Positions 8,817 to 16,779 of a stretch of DNA of 53,454 nt are shown in pieces. The stretch comes from an uncultured Clostridium sp. (GTDB taxonomy: Bacteria; Bacillota; Clostridia; TANB77; CAG-508). Location of the stretch: assembly GCA_947641575.1 (NCBI GenBank), contig CANRQN010000009.1, positions 1 to 53,454 on the forward strand. Direction: 5' to 3'. The position numbers and the translations under genes were made by a program. Numbering within the stretch: position 1 is the stretch's first letter; every line of letters starts with the position of its first letter. Below the pieces are notes generated by a model. That model was not told where the DNA came from and searched no databases. It saw only the letters and a list, made by a program, of their open reading frames with translations.

Positions 8817-9512
8817 TCATTCTATAAAATTTTCATCAGTTACTCTTATTGCTATATCTAAAATCGTTTTCATTTGTTTCTCTTTATTCTCTTTTGTAAT
8901 ATAAAACAATTTCTTTGAGTTATCCCAATTATATCCAAATACTTTTAAAAGTAGCTTAGCTTTTTCAGGACTTATATCTAGTTTTTCAGCTAAAATAAAA
9001 TGATTCCAACTTAATTCAGAGAAAATAAAACTCTCTATTGAAAATACATTATGCTTTTTTAAATATCTATTATTCGTTAACCCCTTTTTACTTATTTTTC
9101 TTTCTATATAGCTAGCAAAATCATATACATCTTTTAAATTTGAAAAAACTCCTGCTGCCTTTATTACGTTTTCAATTATTTGTACTATTATATGTCCTCC
9201 ACCAATTCCGTCAAAGTTATAATCAAATTCTATCACGTCTGTAATTTTCATTGTATTTAATAATTCTACTATCTTTACATCATTTATATTTACATCGCAA
9301 TAAATTCTACCTTTTCTCTCTATATATGGAAATACTCCCTCAAACAAGCAAGTTCTCATTGGTCCAGCATTATATTTTGGAAACTCTATAGCATTATTTT
9401 CTATATTTAATTTTTCTTTCATATCTAGAATCGTAGTATTCTCATCAAATTGGAAAACATACTCTTCAATTTTATTTTTTACTATATTATTAGCACATAT
9501 CTTTATTTCCAT
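8817..9512 (-). CDS. Unrecognised protein, first gene of the three-gene operon
   Basis: 231-residue protein starting at ATG 9512 (AAGGAAG site six bases upstream) rather than further out. The first 90 residues, with IKICANNIV and a strand-rich pattern, could be a small beta-grasp-type domain. A glycine-rich FDGIGGGHIIVQII hydrophobic segment follows. The C-terminal part (about 130-231) looks like a helical DNA-binding or adaptor region. Its CGG triplet (GAC GGA) is out of phase, as in all normal native genes. Function unknown. Confidence 0.45.
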   Translation of the reverse strand: MEIKICANNIVKNKIEEYVFQFDENTTILDMKEKLNIENNAIEFPKYNAGPMRTCLFEGVFPYIERKGRIYCDVNINDVKIVELLNTMKITDVIEFDYNFDGIGGGHIIVQIIENVIKAAGVFSNLKDVYDFASYIERKISKKGLTNNRYLKKHNVFSIESFIFSELSWNHFILAEKLDISPEKAKLLLKVFGYNWDNSKKLFYITKENKEKQMKTILDIAIRVTDENFIE

Positions 9513-9554
9513 ATTTTCTTCCTTTTCTATCTTTTTAATTTCTAGCAATTGGAT

Positions 9555-9583
9555 TTGACAAAATAATAAAAACAATGTATAAT
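9555..9583 (+). promoter_or_regulatory. Antitoxin RNA promoter, copy 1
   Basis: Consensus TTGACA (9555-9560), exactly 17 bases, TATAAT (9578-9583). No ORF follows; the transcript ends at the hairpin at 9632-9679. Confidence 0.75.
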
Positions 9584-9589
9584 TATTAT

Positions 9590-9679
9590 TAAATGAAGAA
9601 ATGAGAGCCACAAAGTGGTTACCACTGAAGTTAAAAAATAAGTCATTTACTCGGGTAAAGCAGAATGACTTATTTTTTT
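9590..9679 (+). ncRNA. Antisense antitoxin RNA of type I toxin-antitoxin module, copy 1
   Basis: A short, roughly 90-base RNA is expected between the consensus promoter at 9555 and the strong hairpin AAAATAAGTCATT...AATGACTTATTTT ending at 9679. It converges on the toxin transcript of the opposite strand and overlaps its 3' end, the arrangement of bsrG/txpA-type systems. It should block toxin translation or stability by pairing. The internal GTGGTTACCAC palindrome may seed pairing. Confidence 0.6.
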
Positions 9680-9791
9680 ATTGCCTATGTAGTAATACCA
9701 ATATAATGATGAACAAGGCAATATTTATGATCGCTGTCGCAACTAAAGAGTAAAACAATAAATAAGTTACTATAATTAAACTGTTTGCCAT
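9678..9791 (-). CDS. Small hydrophobic type I toxin, copy 1
   Basis: 37-residue peptide, MANSLIIVTYLLFYSL at the N terminus, a single long hydrophobic helix and a basic LLHRQ tail. This is the pattern of membrane-acting type I toxins. A G-rich site (GGGGGTGG) precedes the ATG. Its promoter on the minus strand is TTGTAT-17-TATAGT (9930-9902), leaving a leader of about 100 bases. A nearly identical copy lies at 12567-12680, with the same antisense RNA arrangement, which strongly supports that it is real. Confidence 0.7.
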   Translation of the reverse strand: MANSLIIVTYLLFYSLVATAIINIALFIIILVLLHRQ

Positions 9792-9901
9792 AGACCACCA
9801 CCCCCATATTTCAGTCTCAAAGCTAAAAGCCTTGGAGTAGTTTGTAAACATCAAAGAGTTAAAAGGTGGTAACGCACTCTGCTTTTCTCATTTCATTAAC
9901 T

Positions 9902-9930
9902 ACTATACACTATATTTTTTCATAATACAA
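9902..9930 (-). promoter_or_regulatory. Toxin promoter, copy 1
   Basis: Minus strand TTGTAT (9930-9925), 17 bases, TATAGT (9907-9902). The same elements and spacing occur in the second copy. Confidence 0.55.
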
Positions 9931-10105
9931 GCGAACAAAACAAATTTTCTTAGTTTTCTTAAGTTTAGTTAACAAATACGAAAACAAAATTGCATATTTT
10001 ACATATAAATTCAACTAAAAATAAGAATAGACGAACAATATCATCTATTCTTATATGTTTTATATGGACGAATTAGAACAAGAAACAGTTACAGGTTATG
10101 AAAGA

Positions 10106-10270
10106 TTAGTTATTTATAATTATACAATTTTCATAGTTTTTATAAATAACACTGCTGGCTTCATCTTCTTTAAAAAAATTTTTAACTTTTGTCATAGTAT
10201 CAAAGCAAAGACCTACAAGTAAAAGTATGCCTATTATAAGCGATATTACTCCAATAATTTTGTCTTTCAT
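10106..10270 (-). CDS. Small membrane protein, hypothetical
   Basis: 54-residue ORF with an N-terminal membrane helix (MKDKIIGVISLIIGILLLVG) and a charged tail. No clear ribosome site precedes this ATG; an AAAGGGGG site upstream serves a 14-codon reading frame instead. It may be a remnant or a leaderless small protein. Low confidence. Confidence 0.3.
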   Translation of the reverse strand: MKDKIIGVISLIIGILLLVGLCFDTMTKVKNFFKEDEASSVIYKNYENCIIINN

Positions 10271-10507
10271 TGTTTTTTGCTTTTTAAAAAAGAACTTTAT
10301 AATAGTTTTTATATATTCCCTTCATCATTACCCCCTTTCTTTAATTTCACTTAAATAATAAGAGGTACTTAACTTGTATCTAGTTTCCTTGACTGTCATC
10401 TCCAATCTTTTATATTTATTTTAACTTATATTTTATATTATACTATATTTTATAGATAATGTCTGTTGCAAAAGCAACACATTTTTCGAATATTAAAATC
10501 TATTAAA

Positions 10508-10673
10508 TTATCTCTTGCAAAGTATAAAATCTTATGTTACCATATATTCATAGTCAAAAAAACACCATCTTGTATATACGAAACGTGAAGTCCATTGAAA
10601 TGACTATATTTAAGAGTTGAAATAGATATTTTTTTACATAGCTAATTTCGCATACGTGTCTAGCTCAGGTACC
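10508..10673 (+). repeat. Accessory-island repeat, copy A
   Basis: About 165 bases that recur, roughly 85 percent identical, at 12857-13017. The most conserved parts are GACTATATTTAAGAGTTGAA, and TTTCGCATACG followed by TCTAGCTCAGGTA. The arms ATACGAAA and TTTCGCAT can pair across the unit, so it may be a structured RNA or a cassette boundary. A terminator hairpin follows. Confidence 0.6.
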
Positions 10674-10676
10674 AAA

Positions 10677-10706
10677 AAATACCCTTTTTGATAGGGTATT
10701 TTTTTA
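10677..10706. terminator. Bidirectional terminator after repeat A
   Basis: AAATACCC-TTTTTGAT-AGGGTATTTTTTT is a perfect short stem with T-runs on both strands. Confidence 0.65.
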
Positions 10707-10745
10707 TTTGAACGTTTTGAAAACGTCCCCAAAAGTTCATAGAGC

Positions 10746-10774
10746 TTGCCTTTTTGATAAGTTTGTGATATAAT
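10746..10774 (+). promoter_or_regulatory. Promoter of the foreign ORF
   Basis: TTGCCT (10746-10751), 17 bases, TATAAT (10769-10774), about 100 bases before the ATG at 10879. The leader contains TTTCCTAAGTCTAATTAGGAAAG, a small hairpin. Confidence 0.5.
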
Positions 10775-10878
10775 ATAAATATTACAATCTCAGAAACATC
10801 TTTCCTAAGTCTAATTAGGAAAGAACTCTCTTGTACAAAACATTTTATTAAAATCCGAAAGGAAGAGAGGTCTACACA

Positions 10879-11295
10879 ATGGAAAAGCAGGTAATCGACA
10901 AGGCGGTAAAGGTCATCAAGAAGGCCATGCGACGCTATCAGCGGATGCTAACATTCCAGCTTGAACTGAGAGCAGAAGCAAAATTCCAAAATGGCAATCT
11001 TAAGGATGTCGAGCTCGGAGATTACGAAAGTAATATTGAAAAATATGAAATCGTTTTATCTGATTTAGCAACCATAAAGAGAGCTATAAAGAACGAGCAA
11101 GATGACTACTGCCAAGTTTTTATCCAAGGTACTGCAGATGATGATGAAAGCATATACAAAGAAACCTTTGATACACTTGAAAAAGCTGGATTCTTTATCG
11201 ACGGCGGGGCAGGATATCTTCTTCTTTGTTCGATGGAGACATATCATGCCTTTGAAGAATTGTTGGTCGACGAAGACGGATGGGTCTGGTACTAA
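10879..11295 (+). CDS. Compositionally foreign hypothetical protein with an in-frame CGG
   Basis: I do not recognise this 138-residue acidic protein. Its base composition is clearly richer in G and C than any neighbour and it uses codons rare here (CTC, GCC, CAG, CGC), indicating recent transfer. Codon 22 (10942-10944) is an in-frame CGG in RRYQRMLTF, where arginine fits and the frame stays open for 117 more residues. Under the +1 rule of this genome the ribosome would reach TAA two codons later and make a peptide of about 23 residues. The gene may therefore be non-functional here. Confidence 0.6.
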   Translation: MEKQVIDKAVKVIKKAMRRYQRMLTFQLELRAEAKFQNGNLKDVELGDYESNIEKYEIVLSDLATIKRAIKNEQDDYCQVFIQGTADDDESIYKETFDTLEKAGFFIDGGAGYLLLCSMETYHAFEELLVDEDGWVWY

Positions 11296-11310
11296 CTGCA
11301 TACTTCTAAG

Positions 11311-11345
11311 TGCAAAAGATGGCCGGTCTGAGTTGACTTGCCATC
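11311..11345 (+). terminator. Hairpin after the foreign ORF
   Basis: AGATGGC...GCCATCT closes a stem immediately before repeat B. A T-run is short, so termination is plausible but not strong. Confidence 0.45.
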
Positions 11346-11373
11346 TTTCGCATATGTCTCTAGCTCAGGTACC
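11346..11373 (+). repeat. Accessory-island repeat, short copy B
   Basis: TTTCGCATATGTCTCTAGCTCAGGTACC matches the right end of repeats A and C, but the upstream 130 bases of the repeat are absent. As in A and C, a hairpin (about 11382-11421) follows. Copies A and B bracket the foreign ORF. Confidence 0.6.
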
Positions 11374-11506
11374 AAAAAAGCAAATTCTGGAATGCTTGAT
11401 ATATAAGCACTCTAGAATTTATTTTTATAATCTTTAATGTAGTAGAATTTTAATTTTATAATTAGTAGCATATATAATTATAGAAATTTGCAAGTCTTTC
11501 ATACAA

Positions 11507-12361
11507 TTATATTTGATTTCCCATACCTAATAATAATGTTTGTCCTAAAAGTCCAATTATTTGACTATAGAACCATTGATGTTTATTTAAATGATTTCCT
11601 ATTCTTTTAAAAAGTCCTGTGTTTTTTGCTACGTTTTTTGTAATATTTATATTATCTATATAATCTTTAACTTCTTGTAGTATTTGTCTTAATTCTTCTT
11701 TATCTTCATTTCCTTTTTTCTCTATCTCTTTTTCTATCTGTTCAACAGAATTATTTATTATAATACTTGAATCTATAATACTACCCATATTTAGAAATCC
11801 TGTGTTTGTTATATTGTCTATATTTATTGATGGTTTACTCACTTTTTCTATTTGTTCCATATATTTTTTCTCCCTTTCAAAATAAGTTTTTCCAGCATTA
11901 GTTAATTCTGCATAATAAACAGTATCATCCGCCCAACTTACATTTAGCAAACCATTATGTCTTAACGTTCCTATAATCCCTCTCACTATTTTGTCTGTCC
12001 TATCATCTTTTATTTTATTTCTTAACAACTCATCTATTTCACCCTTTTCTATTTCTCTTTTTATTAATTCTTCTAGTAGTTCTTTTGCATTATCTGGTAA
12101 TTCCTCAAACAATTCCTTTCTCATTCCTTTCTTTTCAAAATATGATAAGCCATCTGGACTTAATATAACTTCCCATCTAGATAAAGTCGAAAGATTACAA
12201 GCTAAATACCCAAAACTTTTTAATTTATGTATAGAATCTTCTATACTAAATTTCATATATTCTGGAAACTCACTATAATATCCTGAGATATGTCTTTTTT
12301 TATTTTCATCATATTTTTCTAATATAATTAGTAATACCTCTTCTTCTAATTTCTGTAACAA
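11507..12361 (-). CDS. Winged-helix-like protein with hydrophobic C terminus, hypothetical
   Basis: 284-residue protein. Residues 1-80 and 100-165 each look like winged-helix units (LLIILEKYDENKKRHISGYY; RGIIGTLRHNGLLNVSW, then YYAELTNAGKTYFEREKKY). An Asn/Ile-rich strand segment and a coiled coil follow, and the last 25 residues are hydrophobic (SQIIGLLGQTLLLGMG). Similar layouts occur in membrane-targeted accessory proteins. Function is not identified. It lies between repeats B and C, so it is probably cassette cargo. Confidence 0.5.
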   Translation of the reverse strand: MLQKLEEEVLLIILEKYDENKKRHISGYYSEFPEYMKFSIEDSIHKLKSFGYLACNLSTLSRWEVILSPDGLSYFEKKGMRKELFEELPDNAKELLEELIKREIEKGEIDELLRNKIKDDRTDKIVRGIIGTLRHNGLLNVSWADDTVYYAELTNAGKTYFEREKKYMEQIEKVSKPSINIDNITNTGFLNMGSIIDSSIIINNSVEQIEKEIEKKGNEDKEELRQILQEVKDYIDNINITKNVAKNTGLFKRIGNHLNKHQWFYSQIIGLLGQTLLLGMGNQI

Positions 12362-12445
12362 AGTTCTTCTCTCCCATCACTTTACTATTCTATTAATACA
12401 TTTTTCTAATATTTTCTAATAATAAAAAACATTGAACCGGCTCTC

Positions 12446-12474
12446 TTGACAAACTTAAAAAAACAATGTATAAT
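12446..12474 (+). promoter_or_regulatory. Antitoxin RNA promoter, copy 2
   Basis: TTGACA (12446-12451), 17 bases, TATAAT (12469-12474), same as copy 1. Confidence 0.75.
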
Positions 12475-12480
12475 TTTATT

Positions 12481-12569
12481 AAATAAAGAAATGAGAGCCA
12501 CAGAGTGGCTACCACCAAGATAAAAAAATAAGTCATGTACTTTGGTAGAGCAGAATGACTTATTTTTTA
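12481..12569 (+). ncRNA. Antisense antitoxin RNA of type I module, copy 2
   Basis: Near-duplicate of the RNA at 9590-9679, with the same ATGAGAGCCAC start region and the same AAATAAGTCAT...ATGACTTATTT terminator stem. Differences in the loops may make each antitoxin specific for its own toxin. Confidence 0.6.
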
Positions 12570-12680
12570 TTGCCTATGTAGTAATACCAAAATGATGATG
12601 AACAAGGCAATATTTATGATCGCTGTCAGGGTTAAAGAGTAAAACAATAAATAAGTTACTATAATTAAACTGTTTGCCAT
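12567..12680 (-). CDS. Small hydrophobic type I toxin, copy 2
   Basis: 37-residue peptide differing from copy 1 by only two residues (LTLTAI in place of LVATAI). Conservation of the peptide, the GGGGGTGG site and both promoters between the copies supports a functional toxin-antitoxin pair. The toxin promoter is TTGTAT-17-TATAGT on the minus strand (12821-12793). Confidence 0.7.
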   Translation of the reverse strand: MANSLIIVTYLLFYSLTLTAIINIALFIIILVLLHRQ

Positions 12681-12792
12681 AGACCACCACCCCCATATTC
12701 AGTCTCAAAGCTAAAAGCCTTGGAGTAGTTTGTAAACATCAAAAAGTTAAAAGGTGGTAACGCACTCTGCTTTTCTCATTTCTATGTTTATA

Positions 12793-12821
12793 ACTATACA
12801 ACATTATTTTACAAAATACAA
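12793..12821 (-). promoter_or_regulatory. Toxin promoter, copy 2
   Basis: TTGTAT, 17 bases, TATAGT on the minus strand, identical in boxes and spacing to copy 1. Confidence 0.55.
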
Positions 12822-12856
12822 GCGAACAAAACAAACTTTCTTAATAATTTTTTGAA

Positions 12857-13017
12857 TATCTCTTACAAAATACAAAATGTTATATTAAGATTTATTCATA
12901 GTCAAAAAACACCACCTTGTATATACGAAATGTGCAATTACTTGAAATGACTATATTTAAGAGTTGAAATAGATATTTTTTGCCTAGCTAATTTCGCATA
13001 CGTCTCTAGCTCAGGTA
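12857..13017 (+). repeat. Accessory-island repeat, copy C
   Basis: Second full-length copy of the unit at 10508-10673, ending in TTTCGCATACGTCTCTAGCTCAGGTA. It is followed by its own unrelated terminator (13027-13056). It marks the border between the accessory island and the rpoD region. Confidence 0.6.
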
Positions 13018-13026
13018 GAAAAGGAA

Positions 13027-13056
13027 AAAAGTGCAGACTGTTTCTGCACTTTTTCG
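13027..13056. terminator. Terminator after repeat C
   Basis: AAAAAAGTGCAGA...TCTGCACTTTTTT, a strong stem with T-runs on both strands. It may also end the rpoD transcript. Confidence 0.7.
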
Positions 13057-13096
13057 ATTTTTGTTGCCAAAATGCTACGTCCCTTTTGGCAATTTT

Positions 13097-13399
13097 TTAT
13101 TCTTCTCTTTCTTTTTCTTCTTCTGCTTGCTTTTCTCCTATTTCGTTTGTTTCAATTTTTGTATTTTCAGGTGTTATTATTATATTTTGTGTAAATGATG
13201 TTCCTCCACCTGATGTTCCTGGTTTTCTTTTTCTTTTTTGTTTTATAAAGTATTCTGGTATTATTTGCATTACTATTTTATATGCTTCTTTAAATGCTGT
13301 TTTTCTATCTATGTCTTTATCCCCATCTATTATTTCTTCTGCTGTTTCTACTGGGTCATAACCAAGTAATGTTACTTTACTTTTCTCTTCTTTTGCCAT
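13097..13399 (-). CDS. Hypothetical protein downstream of rpoD
   Basis: I do not recognise this 100-residue protein. It is charged, with a KQKRKRKPGTSGGGTSF linker and an acidic tail. An AAGGAAGG site precedes the ATG. It lies 20 bases after rpoD and is probably cotranscribed with dnaG and rpoD. Confidence 0.5.
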   Translation of the reverse strand: MAKEEKSKVTLLGYDPVETAEEIIDGDKDIDRKTAFKEAYKIVMQIIPEYFIKQKRKRKPGTSGGGTSFTQNIIITPENTKIETNEIGEKQAEEEKEREE

Positions 13400-13419
13400 T
13401 ACTATTTCCTTCCTTTCGA

Positions 13420-14784
13420 CTAATTCATATAGTCTCTAAGTTTTTTGCTGCGACTTGGGTGTCTTAGTTTTCTTAATGCTTTTGCTTCTATTTGTCTAAT
13501 TCTTTCCCTTGTTACTTCAAATACTCTACCTACTTCTTCAAGTGTTCTTGCTTTTCCATCTTCTAGTCCAAATCTAAGCTTTAATACTTTTGCTTCTCTT
13601 GGTGTTAATGTGTTCATTACATCTTCTAGTTGTTCTTTTAGTAATGTATATGCTGCTGAGTCTTGTGGTGCTGGTGAGTCATCATCAGGGATAAAGTCAC
13701 CCAAATGACTATCATCTTCTTCTCCTATTGGTGTTTCAAGTGATACTGGATCTTGCGCAATTTTTTGTATTTCCATAACTTTTTCTATAGGCATTTCTAA
13801 TTCTTCTGATAGTTCTTCTGGGGTAGGCTCACGTCCAAGTCTTTGAAGCAAGTGTCTTGATGTACGTATTAGTTTGTTTATTGTTTCTACCATATGAACT
13901 GGTATTCTTATTGTTCTTGCTTGATCTGCTATTGCTCTTGTTATAGCTTGTCTTATCCACCATGTTGCATAAGTACTAAACTTATATCCTTTTTCATAAT
14001 CAAATTTCTCTACTGCTTTGATAAGTCCCATATTTCCTTCTTGTATTAAATCTAAAAATAGCATTCCTCTTCCTAAATATTTTTTTGCTATACTTACTAC
14101 TAATCTTAGGTTTGATTCTGCAAGTTTTTGTTTTGCTTCTTCATCTCCTTTGATTATTTTTTGTGCTAGTTCCAACTCCTCATCATATGTAAGAAGTGGA
14201 ATTTTTCCTATTTCCCTTAAATACATTCTAACTGGATCGTCTATATTTATTCCATCAAAGTCTGCTATTGCTGCATCAGAAATATCTACTTCTTCTATAC
14301 TTTCTAGTTCGTCAATATCCGGTTCTACATCTTCAAAGTCATCTTTTAATAGGTCTACTCCTATCTCCTCAAATGCATCAAATACTTTGTCAATTTCCTC
14401 TGGGTTTACATCTTCTAATTCTGATGCAAGTTCTCCATAGGTTATACTTCCTTTCTCTTTTGCTTTTGTAAGAATTTTATTTACTCTTTCTTTATCTGTG
14501 ACTTGCTCTTGTTTTGTATTTTCATCATTTTTTATTGTTTCTGATTTTTCTTCTTTTTTCTCATTCTTTTTATTTTGCTCTATTTTTGTTTCTGCTTTTT
14601 TTGATTTCTCTTTCTCTACACTTGATTCTGCTGTTTCTTTTTTTAATTCTTTCTTTTTCTCTTCCTTAGTAGGAGTCTTTTTGTTTTCTACTTTAGCTTC
14701 TTTTTTTGTTTTTAATTCTTTTGGTACTTTTTCTTCTTTCGCAGTTTCTTGTTTTTTGTTTTTACTTTCTTCTGCTTTGCTCAT
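13420..14784 (-). CDS. rpoD: RNA polymerase primary sigma factor RpoD (SigA)
   Basis: Housekeeping sigma factor directing RNA polymerase to -35/-10 promoters such as those seen in this window. The 454 residues begin with an unusually long Lys/Glu-rich extension (about residues 1-95). Region 1.1 follows, then region 2 ([51 protein letters not shown]), region 3 and region 4 with the helix-turn-helix [20 protein letters not shown]. It is intact. Arginine in PSRSKK uses CGC, showing that CGC is read normally. It starts 19 bases after dnaG and shares its operon. Confidence 0.97.
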   Translation of the reverse strand: MSKAEESKNKKQETAKEEKVPKELKTKKEAKVENKKTPTKEEKKKELKKETAESSVEKEKSKKAETKIEQNKKNEKKEEKSETIKNDENTKQEQVTDKERVNKILTKAKEKGSITYGELASELEDVNPEEIDKVFDAFEEIGVDLLKDDFEDVEPDIDELESIEEVDISDAAIADFDGINIDDPVRMYLREIGKIPLLTYDEELELAQKIIKGDEEAKQKLAESNLRLVVSIAKKYLGRGMLFLDLIQEGNMGLIKAVEKFDYEKGYKFSTYATWWIRQAITRAIADQARTIRIPVHMVETINKLIRTSRHLLQRLGREPTPEELSEELEMPIEKVMEIQKIAQDPVSLETPIGEEDDSHLGDFIPDDDSPAPQDSAAYTLLKEQLEDVMNTLTPREAKVLKLRFGLEDGKARTLEEVGRVFEVTRERIRQIEAKALRKLRHPSRSKKLRDYMN

Positions 14785-14802
14785 TATTTTTCAAGCCTCC
14801 TT

Positions 14803-16590
14803 CTACTTTAAATTTACTAATTTTCTGCTTATCTCTTTAAGTCTATCTTCTTTTTGTTTTGATTCTTCTTTATCTAAATTTCCTGATACTAGCTTTTTTA
14901 GTATCTCCGACTTTTCTTCTTGAAGTTTTTCTTTTACAAATTTTTTTGTTAAATCATCTATCGCTTTGTCTACATCGCTTATGTCTAGCTCTTTGGACAA
15001 TATGTATGTAATATGGCTTAAAAGTTCTTCTTCATTTTCAAAAATTCCTATTACATTAGTAATATCTCCTTTTTCTAACTCTTCATACAAAATTTTTACA
15101 ATTTTTTTGTTTTGCTCATTTTTAAAGTCTTCTGGAGATATTTCATCTTTTATTTTTTGATAAACCTTTTGTCCTCCATTTATAAGTAATGATACTATCA
15201 AATTTTCTTTTAGTGTATTTGTACTTGTGTCTTCTTTTTTTGTTTTTCCTGATATTTTACTTACACTTACTTGTCTCTCTAATACTTTTTCTCCTTTAGA
15301 ATTCGCATATTCTAGTTTATTTATCTCTCCATATATTGCTTCTTTTGAGATTCCATAAGTTTCTGATATCTTACCTATGTATACTTCTTTTTCAAAGTTG
15401 TTTCCTGTTTTTAAAAGTATTTTACTAACTTCGTTTAGGAATTTTATTTTATCATTTGCTTGATTTAAGTCTAAATCTTTTTTTAAGTTCTTTACTTTAA
15501 ATTCTACTAATGATATTGCATTTTTTAAGTAAATTTCAAATCTTCCGCTTCCATACTTTGTAACAAACTCATCTGGATCTTTTGCCCCTTCTAATTGTAA
15601 AATTCTAATATCATATCCTATATTTTGTAGAATTTCTAATCCTCTCATTGTTGCACCTTGTCCTGCTGCGTCTGAATCATATCCTATTATTATTTTGGAT
15701 TTATACCTTTTTAGGAGTCTTGCTTGTCCTTCTGTAAGTGATGTACCAAGTGATGCTACACTATTGTCTATACCCCTTTGGTGAAGTGATACTGCATCCA
15801 TATAGCCTTCTACCATTATAAAATAGTCCTTCTCAGTTTTTCGCGCTATGTTTAAAGCGTACAGATTTCTCCCTTTATTGTAACATATTGTGTCTGGTGA
15901 GTTTACATATTTAGGCTTTATATCTTCTAATGTTCTTCCTCCAAAGGCAATTACCCTATCTTTTATATCCCTTATTGGAAACATAAGCCTTTTTTTGAAG
16001 GCGTCATTTGGCATGCCTGTTTTAGATTTTAGAACTAATCTTGATTCATATATTTCTTCGTCATTAAAGCCTTGTCTTTTTAATTCTTTGTATAAGTCAT
16101 CGAAGTTTCCTGAATATCCTATTTGGAATTTTTTTAAAGTAGCATTATCCATTTTCCTTTTTTTTACATAATCTTGTGCTTGTTTTGCATTTTGTCCATA
16201 TAAATTATTATGAAAATATTCCGCTGCTGCTTTGTTTACTTCGTACACTTTCTCTTTTAACTGTAACTTTTTCTTTTCGTCTTCGCTCATTTCTATTTGT
16301 GGAAGCGTTATATTTGCTCGTTCTGCAAGTATTTCTACTGCATCTTTAAAGTCTATATTTTCTATTTTTTTTAGAAAACCTATTGCGTCTCCGCCTACTC
16401 CACAACCAAAGCAATGAAATATCTGCTTTGATTCAGACACTGAAAAAGATGGTGATTTCTCATTATGAAATGGACATAGTCCAAAGTAATTTCTACCTTG
16501 TCTTTTTAGTACAACATACCCAGAAATTACGTCTACTATATTTATATTTGCTTTTATCTCTTCTAATACTCCATTGTCATATCGTACCAT
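14803..16590 (-). CDS. dnaG: DNA primase DnaG
   Basis: Synthesizes RNA primers at the replication fork. Starts at ATG 16590 (MVRYDNGVLEEIK), eight bases after AAGGAAGGG. The N-terminal zinc domain is visible in LCPFHNEKSPSFSV and FHCFGCGVGGDA (Cys-His-Cys-Cys). The TOPRIM core has MVEGYMDAVSLHQ, ASLGTSLTEGQ and IGYDSDAAGQGA. The 595 residues are a normal length and the gene is unbroken. It holds several CGG triplets, all out of phase (for example AGC GGA, GCG GAA), which cause no shift. Confidence 0.96.
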   Translation of the reverse strand: MVRYDNGVLEEIKANINIVDVISGYVVLKRQGRNYFGLCPFHNEKSPSFSVSESKQIFHCFGCGVGGDAIGFLKKIENIDFKDAVEILAERANITLPQIEMSEDEKKKLQLKEKVYEVNKAAAEYFHNNLYGQNAKQAQDYVKKRKMDNATLKKFQIGYSGNFDDLYKELKRQGFNDEEIYESRLVLKSKTGMPNDAFKKRLMFPIRDIKDRVIAFGGRTLEDIKPKYVNSPDTICYNKGRNLYALNIARKTEKDYFIMVEGYMDAVSLHQRGIDNSVASLGTSLTEGQARLLKRYKSKIIIGYDSDAAGQGATMRGLEILQNIGYDIRILQLEGAKDPDEFVTKYGSGRFEIYLKNAISLVEFKVKNLKKDLDLNQANDKIKFLNEVSKILLKTGNNFEKEVYIGKISETYGISKEAIYGEINKLEYANSKGEKVLERQVSVSKISGKTKKEDTSTNTLKENLIVSLLINGGQKVYQKIKDEISPEDFKNEQNKKIVKILYEELEKGDITNVIGIFENEEELLSHITYILSKELDISDVDKAIDDLTKKFVKEKLQEEKSEILKKLVSGNLDKEESKQKEDRLKEISRKLVNLK

Positions 16591-16737
16591 CTTATCCCTT
16601 CCTTTTAACATATTATATTATTCGACAGATAATTTACAAATCCTTCTAAATATTATGTCGATTAATCTGAATGACAAAAAAGAGTCATGGAAACATGGCT
16701 CATTTTTATTGCGAAAGCAACAAGGTTCTCGGGACCT

Positions 16738-16775
16738 CACTCACAATCTTTGATTGTGTAATGGGTGAGGTTCTT
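16738..16775 (-). terminator. Terminator downstream of glmM
   Basis: CCTCAC...GTGAGG arms with ACAATC/GATTGT inside form a long stem just after the glmM stop on the minus strand. Confidence 0.6.
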
Positions 16776-16779
16776 ATTT

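Larger units (their letters stand above)
9931..10878. other. Sparse stretch between toxin module and foreign ORF
   Basis: Holds one small minus-strand ORF (10106-10270), a repeat unit (10508-10673), a hairpin terminator (10677-10706) and a promoter (10746-10774). I see no larger gene. Confidence 0.5.
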
